The notes: generated from the letters alone by a model not told the origin. 64,000 nucleotides of DNA from Calonectria ilicicola (GCA_020809705.1 CP085833.1:2728001-2792000), one strand, 5' to 3'. Positions 1 through 13,177 are shown, counted from the first letter of the stretch. Made by a program: numbers and translations.

Positions 1-92
1 AGGTATCGAGACATTGTGGCATGAGGGATGCGAGCCGCCGAAGGTGTCATGGCACGGCGCAGGGCCTGCCGGCAAGATGAGCAGAGAGCCAT
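1..92 (-). CDS. N-terminus of a probable mitochondrial protein, cut by left edge
   Basis: Reading the minus strand from an ATG at 92-90 gives about 30 open codons to the window edge. The peptide starts MALCSSCRQALRRAM and is rich in Arg, Ser and Ala with no acidic residues, like a mitochondrial targeting presequence. It is divergent from the Sec17 gene, so the 475 bp between them would be a shared promoter. The mature protein lies outside the window, so its identity cannot be given. What is seen is only the open frame and its composition; the mitochondrial role is inference. Confidence 0.4.
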   Translation of the reverse strand, partial: MALCSSCRQALRRAMTPSAARIPHATMSRY

Positions 93-567
93 TGAGGCGG
101 CTTTTTCTAGGAAAGACAATGTGTGGTGGGAAATAAAAAGTCGGCGTGGTATTTGTGATGGAGCTTGGCATGCAGGCCGTTGTGAGTCTATCTGCTCTGG
201 CTCAAAAGCTGGATGCGGCCTCTGTGACGATGGGACGGTTCGTCAGTTTCTTGCCCACTTCTTGGCGCACGGCATTGTAGGGGTCTTACAGTGAGACAGC
301 CGGGGCATGTCAGCAGCCACAGCACTCGCAGGTAGCACTGGCAGCCGGCAACCCCACTATGGCATGGCTGATGGGAACCTTGGCTTTCTGCAATGTGGCT
401 CGGGCGGCGCTCGTCGTCATAAGCTCTCGACCGCAACCAAACATCCAACGTCTCCCGCGTCACCATCCTTTAAACCCAACACCGTCGCCTCTGCGTCGCT
501 TCGGTTTTCGCCCCCGACCCTCGATACCCCTACCGCGTCTCCCTATCGCCCACGACTCTACACAATC
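93..567. promoter_or_regulatory. Divergent intergenic region upstream of Sec17
   Basis: No convincing coding sequence here. The last 140 bp before the Sec17 ATG are rich in C and T, as in leaders of expressed fungal genes. The region would serve the minus-strand gene at the left edge and Sec17. Confidence 0.4.
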
Positions 568-1717
568 ATGGCTCAAGACCCTCGCGCCCTCCTCCAAAAG
601 GTTCGTGCCCGCTTCAGCAACCCCTCCCCCACCTTGGGCCCAGCCTTGGCTGGCGCATGGCGTTTCCCGCCTGTTTGGCCGACAACCGCCATGATCAATA
701 GCTTACCACGTCTTGCAGGCCCAGAAGCAGCTGCAAAGCGCCGGCGGCGGCTTCAGCTTTTTTGGCGGCCGGGAGGAGAAGTACCAGGAAGCCGTTGAAC
801 TCTTCGTCCAGGCCGCAAACGCCTTCAAGATGCAGAAACTGAGTACGTCGCGACAATTGCCCTGCCTCCTTTACGCTCCTGTGACTAACTCGGGTCGCTT
901 CTTTTTTGCGCGGCAGACATTGATGCCGGCAAGACCTTCGAGCAGATCGCTCAGATCCAGACACAGCATCTTAAGGAGCCTGATGATGCCGCCAACTCTC
1001 TTGTTGACGCCTTCAAGGCTTACCGCAAGGACGACCCTCAGGCCGCCGCCCGCTGCCTCAACGTCTCCATCGACCGTTATTGCGCCAAGGGAAACTTTCG
1101 CCGCGCTGCGTCCCACAAGGAAAACCTTGGCGAGTTGTTTGAGCAGGACCTCGGCGACAACAAGGCTGCTCTTGAGTGCTATGAAGCCGCTGCTGGCTGG
1201 TACGAAGGAGATAATGCTATGGCGTGAGTGTTTTCCTGGACGTTTCTTTTCAGACTGCCAAATAAGTGTTTTAGTGACTAACACTGTGTCTTTCCGCTAT
1301 AGTCTGGCCAACAAGCTCTGGCTCAAGGTCGCCGACCTGGCGGCCATCGATGGCGACTACTACAAGGCTATCGAGAACTACGAGAAGGTCGCCCAAGCAT
1401 CCATCAACAACAACTTGATGAAGTATAGCGTTAAGGACTACCTTCTCAAGGCCGGCATCTGCCACCTCGCCAACGGCGACCTGGTGGCTTCTCAGCGCGC
1501 TCTCGAAAGGTATCGTGAGCTTGACCCCTCCTTTGCCGCCCAACGCGAGCATATGCTACTCGTCAGCCTGTGCGAGAGCATCGAGGCCAAGTCCCAGGAG
1601 CAGTTCTCAGACGAGCTATTCAAGTTTGACCAGGTGAGCAAGCTCGACAAGTGGAAGACAACTCTCTTGGTCCGCGTCAAGAACAGCATTGAGGAGGCCG
1701 ACGACGAATTCGCCTAA
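568..1717 (+). CDS. sec17: Alpha-SNAP / Sec17 vesicle-fusion adaptor
   Basis: Model: exons 568-600, 719-842, 917-1223 and 1303-1717, giving 292 residues, the usual alpha-SNAP length. The protein opens MAQDPRALLQK and continues with the family motif SAGGGFSFFGGREEKY. Tandem TPR-like helical hairpins follow (for example LWLKVADLAAIDGDYYKAIE), and it ends with the conserved KLDKWKTT segment and acidic tail EEADDEFA. In the family this protein binds SNARE bundles and recruits and stimulates the NSF/Sec18 ATPase, disassembling cis-SNARE complexes after membrane fusion. The C-terminal acidic tail is the Sec18-stimulating part. The start is fixed by homology: the first intron begins directly after codon 11. 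An uninterrupted frame over 713-1717 exists but reads through two introns in the wrong frame and should not be used. Confidence 0.95.
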
Positions 1718-3025
1718 GCGGCTCTGCCATAAACTCCACAGAGGAAAGACTATGTTATTTAAGCTAGAAATGGAAGAGCTGCACGAGTGAATGACTTGAA
1801 GGATGGTTGGGGAAGAACTAAATCACACATTACATGCAACGCAAACTATTGGAACTTGCGTTTTGGGACCTTGTTCGTCGTCTTGAATGCTTAAGAGAAG
1901 GGGTTGGCAGGGAATATTGTAACCCATACGATGCGATGGATCCACCTTGTGAGCGGAGGGCTAGGTTGGACATAGACAAAGACAAATTACATTACCTTCA
2001 TGAACAACAAATGATACTTGGAACAGGAGAAGCAATTTTCTTCTTGTAACACATGTCGAGTCTTGGACTGCTTCAAGTACTTGTGGGTCAAACAACTTGA
2101 GGAACCTCTGAATGAAAAAAAAGAAAGAACTATGAAAAGAACTCTCCATCAAATAGTCCTTGAACTTGGGGGGAAACGAAATGCTCCCCAGGTATACATT
2201 TTAGAAGGCACTAACAAGCCCAAAAACATGCGATACCTTGATGAGATGAATATAGCCTACAAAATCCCCAACATCATATAATTTGTCCCTGCTTATTTAT
2301 CGGCCGAGTTGATGTTGCGTCTAAAAGTATCAGGAGACCAGTTTCTAGAAAAACTAGAGATAGACAGCAATATAGCATAGAGGGTTTATTACAGTTATGC
2401 GGAATATAATTAACTATTGGGTTGTTGATTGTATAGGAATCTCTATTAATGGCTCTTAATCCCTATTCAGATATAAAACAAAAAGTGGATTATTATTAAC
2501 TTTCCTGTGCAAGCAATCAATGTTATAAGTAATGTTACTCTACAGCCCATGTTTTCCCGCACCTTGAGCGATCTCGGACACCTGTTTGGTGGGTTCTGGT
2601 TGGTGCTGGGGATCTGCCACCGTTATGGCTTTAAAGCTCTCTCTTAGTTGAGCCCACGATTTACCAAAATAAATAAATAAATGAATGAATAAACAAACAA
2701 ACAAACAAATATATATTTAAATTATTTTTATTTTATTTATATATTTACATATCATAGAAGAAAGTAGAAGAAATAAAAAGTTCAACGATTGTGATGTAGA
2801 GTTTGGTCGAAAATCCTGGGAGATTACCCAGACGAGGGTGTCACGAGTTCCTGATTATTAGCTTGGCCATGATAGTGCTATCAGGATAGCTATGGATGAA
2901 AATAGAGGTCGTTCGTTCCAGGTATTAATATTTTTATTTTAATCTATCAATTTTTGATTCCGTGACAAATACATATAATGCCAGTACCTTGTGAAACCCC
3001 GTCTGTCTACGCTTGGCGTGAACGC
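1718..3025. other. AT-rich intergenic region between convergent Sec17 and GAPDH
   Basis: The 3' flanks of two convergent genes. Short open frames at 1834-2281 have no recognisable product. From about 2280 the sequence becomes strongly AT-rich and contains a tetranucleotide-like array near 2667-2720. A more GC-rich island around 2550-2660 lies directly before the array, an arrangement that resembles the 3' end and tail of a decayed retroelement. No intact element was found. Confidence 0.5.
2667..2720. repeat. Degenerate (AAAT)n/(AATG)n/(AAAC)n microsatellite
   Basis: Consecutive short runs of aaat, aatg and aaac units followed by alternating AT. It follows a sharp change from mixed to A-rich composition. 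It may be a simple microsatellite or the tail of a retroposed sequence; the sequence alone does not decide. Confidence 0.7.
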
Positions 3026-4273
<1,248 letters not shown>

Positions 4274-4348
4274 TTAGATTGGCTGGAGAGGAAAGATGGA
4301 GGGATGCGAAAAAAGAAAGGTGAGGCTCAGTGAGGAGGGGGTGGGGTA

Positions 4349-4357
4349 ATTTATATT
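4349..4357 (-). promoter_or_regulatory. TATA-like box of GAPDH
   Basis: Minus strand reads AATATAAAT about 120 bp upstream of the GAPDH ATG. The intervening leader and the sequence upstream are polypurine on the plus strand, so CT-rich on the coding strand, which is typical of strongly expressed fungal genes. Confidence 0.4.
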
Positions 4358-5087
4358 GTTTGCTCGAAGCTGTTGCTGGGAGCTAGGAAGAGGGGCAACC
4401 TTGAGAGGGGCAACCGTGATTGAAAGGAGGGGCAGCCCCTCCAAATCATGGCGTTTTATGTTTGGTGAGTTCATGTTGTCGCCAACGAAACCCGCCATTG
4501 TAACTATGCAAAGGGAGGGGGAGGGGTGGGAATGGTGATGTGATTGATGATATGATTGATGATGTGGCGTGACAATAATGCAATGGGTGACGACGGCGAA
4601 TGCATAGCCATGATGGAGGACTGCAAGAGGGTGGTGGCAGGATGGCTTCAAGTCTGCTTGGCTCTCTTTCAAGCAAAAGGAAGATGGAGAGAGCAAGAAG
4701 ACACGGAGCCAAGGTGCATGTGAGGGAATGAGAACGTACCAGAAGATGTTTTGTGAAGAGTGAGTTGGTATGAGAAGGAAAGAAAGAAGAGAGAAAAAGC
4801 GAGGAGGAGGGGAGAAGAAGTACATATTTCAATTTGCACGGCCGGATTATCAAGGCCGCTGTTCTCCCGCCGGCGCCCCGTCACCAGTCCGACGCCTGAG
4901 ACTCTCAGACTCCCGTCACTCCCGCAAAGTGCCCTCGTCCCTCAGCTGCTACGTGCGCAAGGTGAGGTGAGGGTAGCTTTGGAGGGGCAAGGAAGAGGGG
5001 AGTGGAGTGGGGGGAGGGGTGTGAATGCGACGAGCACAAGCTCCATCCAGTCCAGGGCCAACCTAGACCTGGACCTCTACACGCCGG

Positions 5088-5123
5088 CGGGGGGGGGAGG
5101 GCATGGGCAGGGATGAGGAGGGG
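5088..5123 (+). other. Guanine-run cluster (potential G-quadruplex)
   Basis: Five runs of three or more G separated by 1-6 bases occur within about 36 bp of the plus strand. It lies about 870 bp upstream of the GAPDH start. This is seen directly; structure formation is inference. Confidence 0.4.
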
Positions 5124-8100
5124 CAACAGACCGCCGACGAGTAGATTGGATCGGCTGAGGGTGTGAGGGACATATCATCATGATTTCTGTTCTGACATTG
5201 GGAGTCGATGTCGGGACACGTAAAAAATTCCTCCTCAGCCGGAGCTCGATGGGATGGATATTCGGGGAAAAGTGCCGAATAGTGGCATCTCGCTCCCGAC
5301 GGCTGATTGAAGAAAGAGTTGCGAATAGCCTGTTCTTGTTTCTGTTTCACCCTCTCTAAACGCCTTCCATGGCAGCCACTAAGGATGAACACGATGCACA
5401 TGAAGCTGGGCGGGTAGATTGGGTGCGGTGCATCGTGGTCTCGCTCAACAAGGCCGACGACGACGTCAGTCCATTCATCCCTCAGCCCTCGTCTCTGATC
5501 CCTCATCCCTCCCGCTCATCCGTTACCGCATTGCTCTGTCATTGCCCTTTGCCCTTGACCCGGCTCACTAAAAAAGCCCATCATGGCTTGTCCTCCGTTT
5601 GCCCCCTCGCATGTGCCCAAATTAAAATCACGACACTGCCGACATCATCGTTCGCTTGCCTGAGCAACTGTCTCGCGCCTCTTCACAGACAAGCATCTGG
5701 TCTCTCATGCACAGGGCCCATGGATTGCCCCTCCTTCGCCCCTCCTCCCCCTGTCCGGCGTCAGTGGGCGGGACAATGGTGGGGTGCTTCATGGGACAAG
5801 CACCACCAGGTACATGGCCAGCCACGGTCGCGCTACTGTGACGACAGGTACCCCTTTTCGCTTGGCGTCTCGTCGCCCCGTTTCTCTCCCACCTTGTCGT
5901 ATCTCGTTGAGAGAGCTCGCGACAACAAGAGGCAAGCTCCATGGTGGCTGTGGCTGTGGAATGCCCTGGCATTGGCTCATTTATTTCCTCTGGCGTCACC
6001 ACGGTGTATCGTGGATCACTGGCTGGCCCATGGATGAGGGGGAAGCTCCAACATGAGCCTGCATATGTCTGTGTCTCACCGTAAAGAGCAAGCCAGAGAG
6101 AAAAAAAAAAACACGACTTTATCGGCCCAGTCAAATCGTCCCAGAGATTGCTCAACCCCCTGCCTGCATCTGCCATGCTGCTGCTGCCCGCCGCCAAATG
6201 CCCCGTATGCTCTAATGTGCTGTGTCTATTGATGCCAAAGCTCCCATGTCCCATGCTTGTGCTATGCTTGTGCCATGTCCTCACGAGCTCCGGAACCCGC
6301 GCCGACTGGGCCTTGCCTTTGGGGTTTGATGCTCTGATACGTCGGCCAACACAGATCTCGGGGTCTAGCTCTCAATCTCTCACTGACCGTCTTTATTCAA
6401 GTCTGTGCTCAGTCTTTTATGGCTCTTCCCGCGTCGCCCGTGGCCTCTCAACGGGATCGCTCGTTCCCGTTCCCAGCATGTCTCAATTAACTTATCGTCC
6501 GGGCAATCCGTACAGTCACATCTCTTACGTGTTCATGGGGGTGGGCAACCCAGCAAAACAGATGAGAGACATTAGACAGCAAAGCGTCTTTTTTTTTTTT
6601 GGTTTTCAGGTTGGATTGGTTTACCCCCCCAAAAAAAACCTATCCAATGTAAACCACCGAGTACTACCTCCCTATCCCGTGTTTGCCGCCGAAGATGGAA
6701 TAAAATTGGGAATCGTTTTACGTTTCTGCCTCGTTATTTATTATTATACAAGAAAATGACGGCCCGTAAAGTTGCGCGTATCTTTTTTAGTACACCTGGA
6801 GCTGGCCTATCTTGACCTAGCTTGGCTCATCCACGTTGCGCCTTTTTACGCAATGACAAAATGATGGGCTGCGGGGCCAGTATCGACATCGTTCTCTCGG
6901 CCACTACGACGAGGTTCAGACAAGGCTAAGGAGACCCTCGCTTTCAATGCTTGCCCTTTCTTGCTCACCTTCGTCTCCCACGCCTTTTCTTCAACAAAAT
7001 TTTTCTTAGCGAGCTAAATCAAGGTGTAGCCCCGCGGGGAATGCCTTGCTCGTTTGAGTAATTCCGCCTCAACCCAAGCTCTCTACCTGAGCTGTTAACC
7101 AGCAGGTGAGGGGCTGTTTGAAAGTGATTCACTAGCGGAGCGTAATTTTTTTCTTGGTCACCGTTCAACAAAGGTGGGTGTTGGTTGTGTTGGGTGTGTC
7201 TGTAATTGGACCGAAGAGGTATTCCCCATGATTACATAGCTTCGCTTTTCCCTCACCAGTAACCTGGCACCGTGGTCAATCAGTCATTCACGGCGGGGGA
7301 GGGGTGGCGTAGGATGAAGGCAACAACGGTAAAAAAAAGTGAGGCGAAACCAACAATTAACCCGAGCTCCAAGACCGTTCATGATGTGACTCTTCTGCTC
7401 GCCCCTAGTCGGCTGAGAAATCGGATGGCAAACCTGCGAATGAACAGAGAAAGCAAGCCATCCAACGAATCCGGCCCTGCGTCGGCCCGTTGACCGGGCA
7501 CGGGCTCCATTGACTGACGGTATTCGCAGCCCTGGATTTGGTGACAAATCTTCCTCTAATCAGTTCATGCTTTCGGTGCAAACCATAAACCAACCCCCTT
7601 AGAGTCCAGAGCCGAATCTCAGCCCATTCGTCTATCTGGCGTGGTTTCTTTGCCTACCCTGGCGACAGATCCAAACCCCCTTACACGCATCCCGGTCCAT
7701 GGTTTTTTTAGCGATGGTCTCATACCAATCTCACCGAAATCCTCACCTGAGATCTGACCTGATCTGACATGACTTCACCTCAGCTCACCTCCCCTGGCAG
7801 ATTCGGGTCCGATATTGACTTCGGGACCCTGCTAGCCACGTATACACTGCAATACGATATCCTCTTTTTTCCTTTCTAGTCGTTATGCAATCCTTCATTA
7901 TGATAAAATTTCGTTCCATGTTGATTCATAATTCTTAATGTTTTTTTTTTTTGCTTGATATTATTTCGAATGATAATATTAACAATAATAACCCGGTTTC
8001 TGCCCGGAATTATGTTGTTGCATCGGTTGCTTCAGTGGTGGGTTATGGTGACGATGCATGGCCTCCACCAACCATTGCCCGTTTTGGTGTCTCGACTTAC

Positions 8101-8892
8101 ACATGCTCGATCATAGTTCGAGGTTAAGACATTCAAACTAGTAGTTACAATACGCCGCTTATGCTTCTTTTCCCCAATCAACTCAGTTCCCCAGCCCAAT
8201 TCGATCCATTCCATCCCTGTCGACTTTTCCGATTCAGCCCGCTTCCCGGGAAGCGCTCGGCTACGGAGCTCCACCACCCGGAGCATCACGGGTCACGGGC
8301 TTGGGGTCGGCACAAGGCTTCACCTATGAGGCTCCTCGTTCAGCCTTTCCCCGGCTTCTCAGCCTCTTCCCCCTCGCCCGGGCTTGCCCGGCCATGCCCG
8401 CCCCCGGCGCGGATCGGGATCCCCAGGAACCAGAGGCAACTAAGTGCCCGCTGGTGCCACCTTGTCGGCTCTTAGCTTCCACCCCTCGTCCACGAGGGTC
8501 CTCCCGCGGCACCATCATGCAGCATCGTGACCTTGTCTACTCCAAAACTGCCCAACGGCCACCCAAGGTTGCAGCCTTTGTGTCATGCATTCACTCTGCG
8601 TCCTTGTTCTGTGGGCTTTTTTGGCGCTGCCGGCTCCACACGCCGCCAATCGTCGCGTTTCTAGATCCTGCCCTGCTTCAGCCACTGTGCCGTTTGACCG
8701 TACGTGTTCGTATACACATACACCTGGCTGACCGAGCACCCATGATCTACCAGTAGCCCAGGACCCATGGCCAAGAGTAGATACCGCTGGAAGTATTACA
8801 CCGTCCCCGGACATGCAAAACCCCGGACCAATCCCCTACACTCCCCCTTCCGCACCCACGCCGTCGGCTCTCTTTGGAGTGGTCTCGTGTGC

Positions 8893-10293
8893 TCATACAA
8901 AAGCGCCTACTCGCGGCGTCCACTCCTGCCCCTCCTGCACAGCTCGGAACTCGACCGACCCTTCTGCAAAATACCCGGCTTCCTGCCATGCCTTCATCGT
9001 AGCCCCGTCGTATGGTCCCTGCTTGGCGCCTCCATCACGCCCGTCTGCCCACCGGAATTCCCACATGGTTCCAGGCTTCACCGCATCGTCTTGCTGTCCA
9101 TCGACATCAGCCTGCTCGGGTTCCGGTTCGACCCATTCCTCCCCGGTTTCTCTGCGATATTCCCGGACAAGCAATTCCCGTTCTTGCTCGTAAATGTCTT
9201 CGTGGTCTCGGCTTAGTAGCTTGTCGGCGGCCTCTGTGATGGCGTTGATCGCTTCCTTTATTCGCTTCTGTTCTGGATCCTCGGTGTTTTCGGCATCCAC
9301 TTCCATACCCTCGGCACCTTTGTTCTTCTTCTTGAGCTTCCACTTCGGGACCTTTTTCGTTTTAGTCTGGCTTCTGCCAAGTCTAGCCAGGGCTTCGAGT
9401 GGCGTTTCTGTCTTTTCTAATCGAAGGATAAGTGTTTTGAGCAGGTCTGACACCAGCAACTCATCATCCTGTATTCGTTGTTGGCGTGCTTCTGCTTCTC
9501 GCTTTTCGTGTGCGGCTGCTGCCTTCTTCATCTCCTTTTTGCTGAGCCCATCTAGCCAATTGTCGTGAACTGCATCAGGGTCTCCCGCCTTGCGCACGTA
9601 GTTGCCATTTTGATCGAACTGGCCCTCTTCCATCTCTTGCTTCAAGTTAAACGCCTCCACTTTCGGGGCATTCCTCTTGAGACCACCTGCGCCAACCTCT
9701 TCGTCGACACCTTCTTCCTGAATGGCTAGGTCGACTTCATCTTCATCATCGCTGCTCCCCCTCTCATCTAGTCGAATCTGACCTCCATCTTTACTGACTT
9801 GATCTTGTCCCTCGATTTGGTCGATGTCAAGAAATCGCACATCTTTCTTCTTGCGACCAAATTTGTCAAAGTCGCCATTCTCTGAAGGTTCCTTCTCCTT
9901 TTCATCGTCATCAACAGCAAACATGTCGTCGTCGTCGTCCTCATCGGCCGCATTCCCAGATGTAGCATTTTGGTTGGCGTTATAGTTGTCGAGTTGATCT
10001 AGAATATTCACATCGCCTTTCTTTCGGCTCTGCGCGCGAGCATTGATGTTCTCGTTGTCGGAATCGCTATCGTAGCCATCAATGTTGACAGCGCCTCGCT
10101 TGGTCGCGCCTGAGCGGCCGATAACATCGGCATCAAGGACTGAATCATCTTCCCGGGCATCAGGAGCCAAGGCTGATGGATTTCGAAGATCAAATTTGAC
10201 TCGCTTGTTCTCGGATTCGTCGTCGTTGTGATGGGTGCGCGCAAAGTTCTCGCCAGCCCTTTTGGGCCGCGCCGCTGAGTGACGGGGGTTCAT
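8893..10293 (-). CDS. lin1: Lin1/CD2BP2-like U5 snRNP GYF-domain protein
   Basis: A single-exon minus-strand gene encodes 466 residues from an ATG at 10293. The N-terminal half is charged and disordered, with the basic RPKRAGENFARTH and nuclear-type KRVKFD motifs, then long acidic runs. The middle has helical Lys/Glu-rich segments containing LARLGRSQ. The C-terminal 60 residues form a GYF domain: WEFRWADG, then GPYDGATMKAWQEAGYF, then VEFRAV. This layout is that of CD2BP2/Snu40 and yeast Lin1, which bind the U5 snRNP protein Prp6 and help assemble the tri-snRNP. It is divergent from Ufd1 with 545 bp between the starts. No intron is needed. Confidence 0.9.
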   Translation of the reverse strand: MNPRHSAARPKRAGENFARTHHNDDESENKRVKFDLRNPSALAPDAREDDSVLDADVIGRSGATKRGAVNIDGYDSDSDNENINARAQSRKKGDVNILDQLDNYNANQNATSGNAADEDDDDDMFAVDDDEKEKEPSENGDFDKFGRKKKDVRFLDIDQIEGQDQVSKDGGQIRLDERGSSDDEDEVDLAIQEEGVDEEVGAGGLKRNAPKVEAFNLKQEMEEGQFDQNGNYVRKAGDPDAVHDNWLDGLSKKEMKKAAAAHEKREAEARQQRIQDDELLVSDLLKTLILRLEKTETPLEALARLGRSQTKTKKVPKWKLKKKNKGAEGMEVDAENTEDPEQKRIKEAINAITEAADKLLSRDHEDIYEQERELLVREYRRETGEEWVEPEPEQADVDGQQDDAVKPGTMWEFRWADGRDGGAKQGPYDGATMKAWQEAGYFAEGSVEFRAVQEGQEWTPRVGAFV

Positions 10294-10838
10294 AGCGCCG
10301 GGTCTTGTCTGCAGCTATTCGTAGCAGCAGTAAATGTGAATTGAGCAAAACCGAAGATTAGAGACGCGAACGCGAGGGTTCACACGTGCATGCGAGCTTG
10401 GTGTTGAAGCTAGGTTTGCGTCAGAAGCTTGGACGTTGGTTGGACCAATCCTACCTAGGCCCGTTTTTTTCTCAGGCATAACGTACTGGAACATGCGCTG
10501 CTAGGCTCTATGAATCAGCTTTACTGCGTCATCCCAGAGCTGCCTTTGTCGCCTCCACTAAGCCGTCGGGCCCCACGTAGATGTCGTCCTGGGACAACTT
10601 CGTCCTGCATTGTCGAACTTCTCTCCAACAACCAATACAGCCACACAGCCTTACCAGTCAGCGCCTTCTGCCCTTCCCTCATCGCCATTTCAGAGAATAT
10701 TATAACATCAACAACACCTTGCATCGCTCCTGGAATTTGCCATCATCCGAGGTGTGCCTTGACCGCTGGCCTTGACATCGGACATCACCACGCCGAGCCT
10801 CAAGAATCGCTTTTTCACATACACTTGCTGCTCTCGCC
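10294..10838. promoter_or_regulatory. Divergent promoter region Lin1 / Ufd1
   Basis: No coding sequence seen. It separates the divergent starts of the Lin1-like and Ufd1 genes. The side near Ufd1 is rich in C and T on the plus strand. Confidence 0.45.
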
Positions 10839-12089
10839 ATGGTTTGTCAAGGGAATCCTTTCATTATTGTTGGAAACACTAGTCCTAATACTTTACTTCC
10901 CAGTACTCAGGATTTGGCGGCGGCGGGGGGTTCGACCCCATGGCTCGTCATGGGCGAAGACCCATCGTGCAACGCTTCGACGAATACTACCGATGCTATC
11001 CCGTCATCATGGCCCCCGGGTCTGCCCGACCGGAACTCAACTACGGCTCCAAGATCATTCTCCCCCCTTCTGCCCTCGATAAAGTGTCCAAGTTGCATGT
11101 TCAGTGGCCGTTGCTGATGGAACTGATCAACGGAGAGAAGGGGAAGCACTCTCATGCTGGTGTGTTGGAATTCATTGCTGAGGAGGGGCGTGCGTATATT
11201 CCGCAGTGGGTATGTGTGCTTCATTACAGCCATCTTTCTCGAGAATCCAACAGCAGCTGACAAATAATAGATGATGGAGACGTTGGGCATGGATGTCGGT
11301 GATATGATCCAGATACGAACCACCTCGCTTGAGCTCGCTCGGATGGTCAAACTACAGCCTCAATCCGTTAATTTCCTTGACATTAGCGATCCAAAGGCTG
11401 TCTTGGAAAAGGCCTTCCGCAACTTTGCCGCCCTAACTAAAGGCGATGTGTTCAACTTCGAGTACAATGATGAAGTGTACGAGGTTGCTGTTTTGGATGT
11501 TAAGCCAGAAACAGAGAAGATGGGTGTCAGTATGATCGAGACAGATGTTTCTGTCGATTTTGCACCGCCTGTAGGCTATGTCGAGCCTGAGCGAAAGAGC
11601 GGCACAAGTACCCCAAGAAGCACACGCGGCGGAGTCCCTGCCGGCGGTCTGCTCCACAGTCAAGGCACAATGGCCCAAGCCATCAACTACAGTTCCATCG
11701 CTCCCTCCGTCACGAGCAATATTACAAACTTTCTGGGAGACGGCCAACGGCTGGTTAAGAAGGGCAGTAAGAACTCAACTCCCAAGCCGTCTACCCCCGT
11801 GCCGCCTAGTGTGGAGATTCCGGGGATGCCAAAGCGACGAACAGGCGCACCTGCTGCTCTGCGCTTGCCACCCAACAAATTATTTTTCGGGTACGAAATA
11901 AAGCCGGTCAAGACTGAAGCAGACAAGGAAAAGGAAAAGGAAGATGCCAACCGGCCTCACTTTGCTGGACAAGGCCAGACACTTCGTGGAGCTGTGAAGA
12001 GAAAGGGAGATGGTGAGGATAAGTCCAAGGCGCCCGAAAAAAAGGGCACCAGTGAAGGAAATAGACTGGATGGTCGGCGACCTCGATAA
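10839..12089 (+). CDS. ufd1: Ufd1, ubiquitin-fusion degradation adaptor of Cdc48
   Basis: Exons 10839-10841, 10904-11209 and 11271-12089 give 375 residues. The first exon is only the ATG codon; intron 1 starts right after it and exon 2 opens YSGFGGGGGFDPMARHGRRP. The double-psi barrel region follows: QRFDEYYRCYPV, YGSKIILPPSALDKVS, and in exon 3 MMETLGMDVGDMIQIRTTSL and PKAVLEKAFRNFAALTKGD. The C-terminus is Lys-rich, with the FFGYEIKPVK segment typical of fungal Ufd1. Ufd1 with Npl4 links polyubiquitinated substrates to the Cdc48 ATPase, as in ER-associated degradation. A downstream Met at 10940 could start translation if intron 1 were not spliced, but it would lose the conserved Gly-rich N-terminus. 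Confidence 0.95.
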
Positions 12090-12550
12090 AGGCACGGATC
12101 TTCCGGGTTTAAGTGGCGTTTAGGAGCAATAGGGTGCAACGTTCATGTCTAGGCAGCTTGACTTGAGGATGAAAACATCCAACAGACCCGAGGTGGCAGT
12201 CTGCAATTCAAATGGATCCTGGGAACACAAAGGAATTTTCGGGTCGTGGGTAAGAGTTTGAGGAAACCTTGGATTTCCAAGGCTATGACTAGTCCAGTTT
12301 CAAGGTAGACTAGTTATCAAAACAAATCAACGTTTAATTATGACAATATGGAGTACTATCGCGCATGCTCTTTGATTGGTGTGATCATATTTATCTCTCC
12401 TTTTGAGTTCTACCTATTCTAAGTCGGCTGGACAGAATCAAACCTCCACAGTTTCAATCGCGATGGTCGCGTTCCGTTGTATGCAGTGACTTTGATTCCA
12501 ATACCCATGATACATCACCCAGGAAAAGATCCAAATAGTCAAGTAGAGAG
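12090..12550. other. Intergenic, 3' flanks of Ufd1 and Myb-like gene A
   Basis: Convergent gene ends. No coding or RNA gene seen. Confidence 0.5.
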
Positions 12551-13177
12551 CTAAATGGACTGATCGTCAGTCGCCCATTGCTCGGACTCCTCGCCGTGCT
12601 TTAAGCCAGCAACTGTGACGCTGCCAATATGTTAGTATACAGTTCAAGCAACTCCTAGATTTCAACGAGGGTCGAAGTCCTTACCTTCGCTCGCGTCTGG
12701 AAACACCAGCTCCTTCTTCGGTTTTGATGCCTTGGTCGAGCTTGACCTTCTTGGTGGGTGTCTCAAAGCCCTCATCCATGTCCTCGTCCTCGTCCTCTGG
12801 GTCAACCATGGCCTTGGACTTCTTGGCTTTGGCGGGTGTAGCGCGCTTGCGCGGGGTGGCAGATTTCTTGGGAGTCACAGTGGTAGAGTTGGTGCCCCCG
12901 ATAGATTCTTCCCCGTGGCGGGCCTTGAACTCGCGCATGACAGTCTTGGTGAAGTGCTGACTGCAGAGAGCGCTGAGTGTTAGCAAAACTCCATGTACAA
13001 GGGCGGTTGAACTTACGAAATAGCATCCTTGGTAAACTTGTAGCCAAGGTTGGACATGATGGTGTGAACGCTGGGCCAGTTGTGCCGCATACGCTCGCCA
13101 TCCTGGTTGCCCATGATGATGGCGAGGCAGAGATCGCGCTCCGCATTGGAATCCCACTTCTTCTCCACGGCAGGCAT
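12551..13177 (-). CDS. Small Myb-like nuclear protein (cluster member A)
   Basis: Minus-strand exons 13177-13017, 12960-12685 and 12620-12551 give 168 residues. Residues about 5-70 form a Myb-like helical domain: KKWDSNAERDLCLAI, then NWPSVHTIMSNLGYKFTKD, then QHFTKTVMREFK. A basic linker rich in TPRKRATPAKAKKSK, like an AT-hook or nuclear localisation signal, follows, then an acidic stretch (DPEDEDEDMDE). Intron 1 splits a codon in phase 2 just before the Gln of QHF, the same place as in B, E and H. The last exon adds about 23 residues; its 64-bp intron has a canonical TACTAAC branch site. If that intron is retained, a TAA overlapping the donor ends the protein at 12681. Nuclear DNA-binding is inferred from the domain and composition; the target is unknown. 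B is its closest neighbour in sequence. Confidence 0.8.

Noticed and set aside
713..1717. Single 334-residue frame as the full Sec17 gene
   Set aside because: It reads through two introns and the intervening part is in the wrong frame; the four-exon model restores the complete family sequence.
5369..6284. Overlapping 222- and 218-residue frames on opposite strands
   Set aside because: No domain, no codon bias, and rich in Pro, Ser, His and Arg; consistent with chance open frames in GC-rich noncoding DNA.
7020..7125. tRNA-like text on the minus strand (AGCTCAGGTAGAGAGC)
   Set aside because: Resembles an A box, but no B box or cloverleaf pairing could be found.
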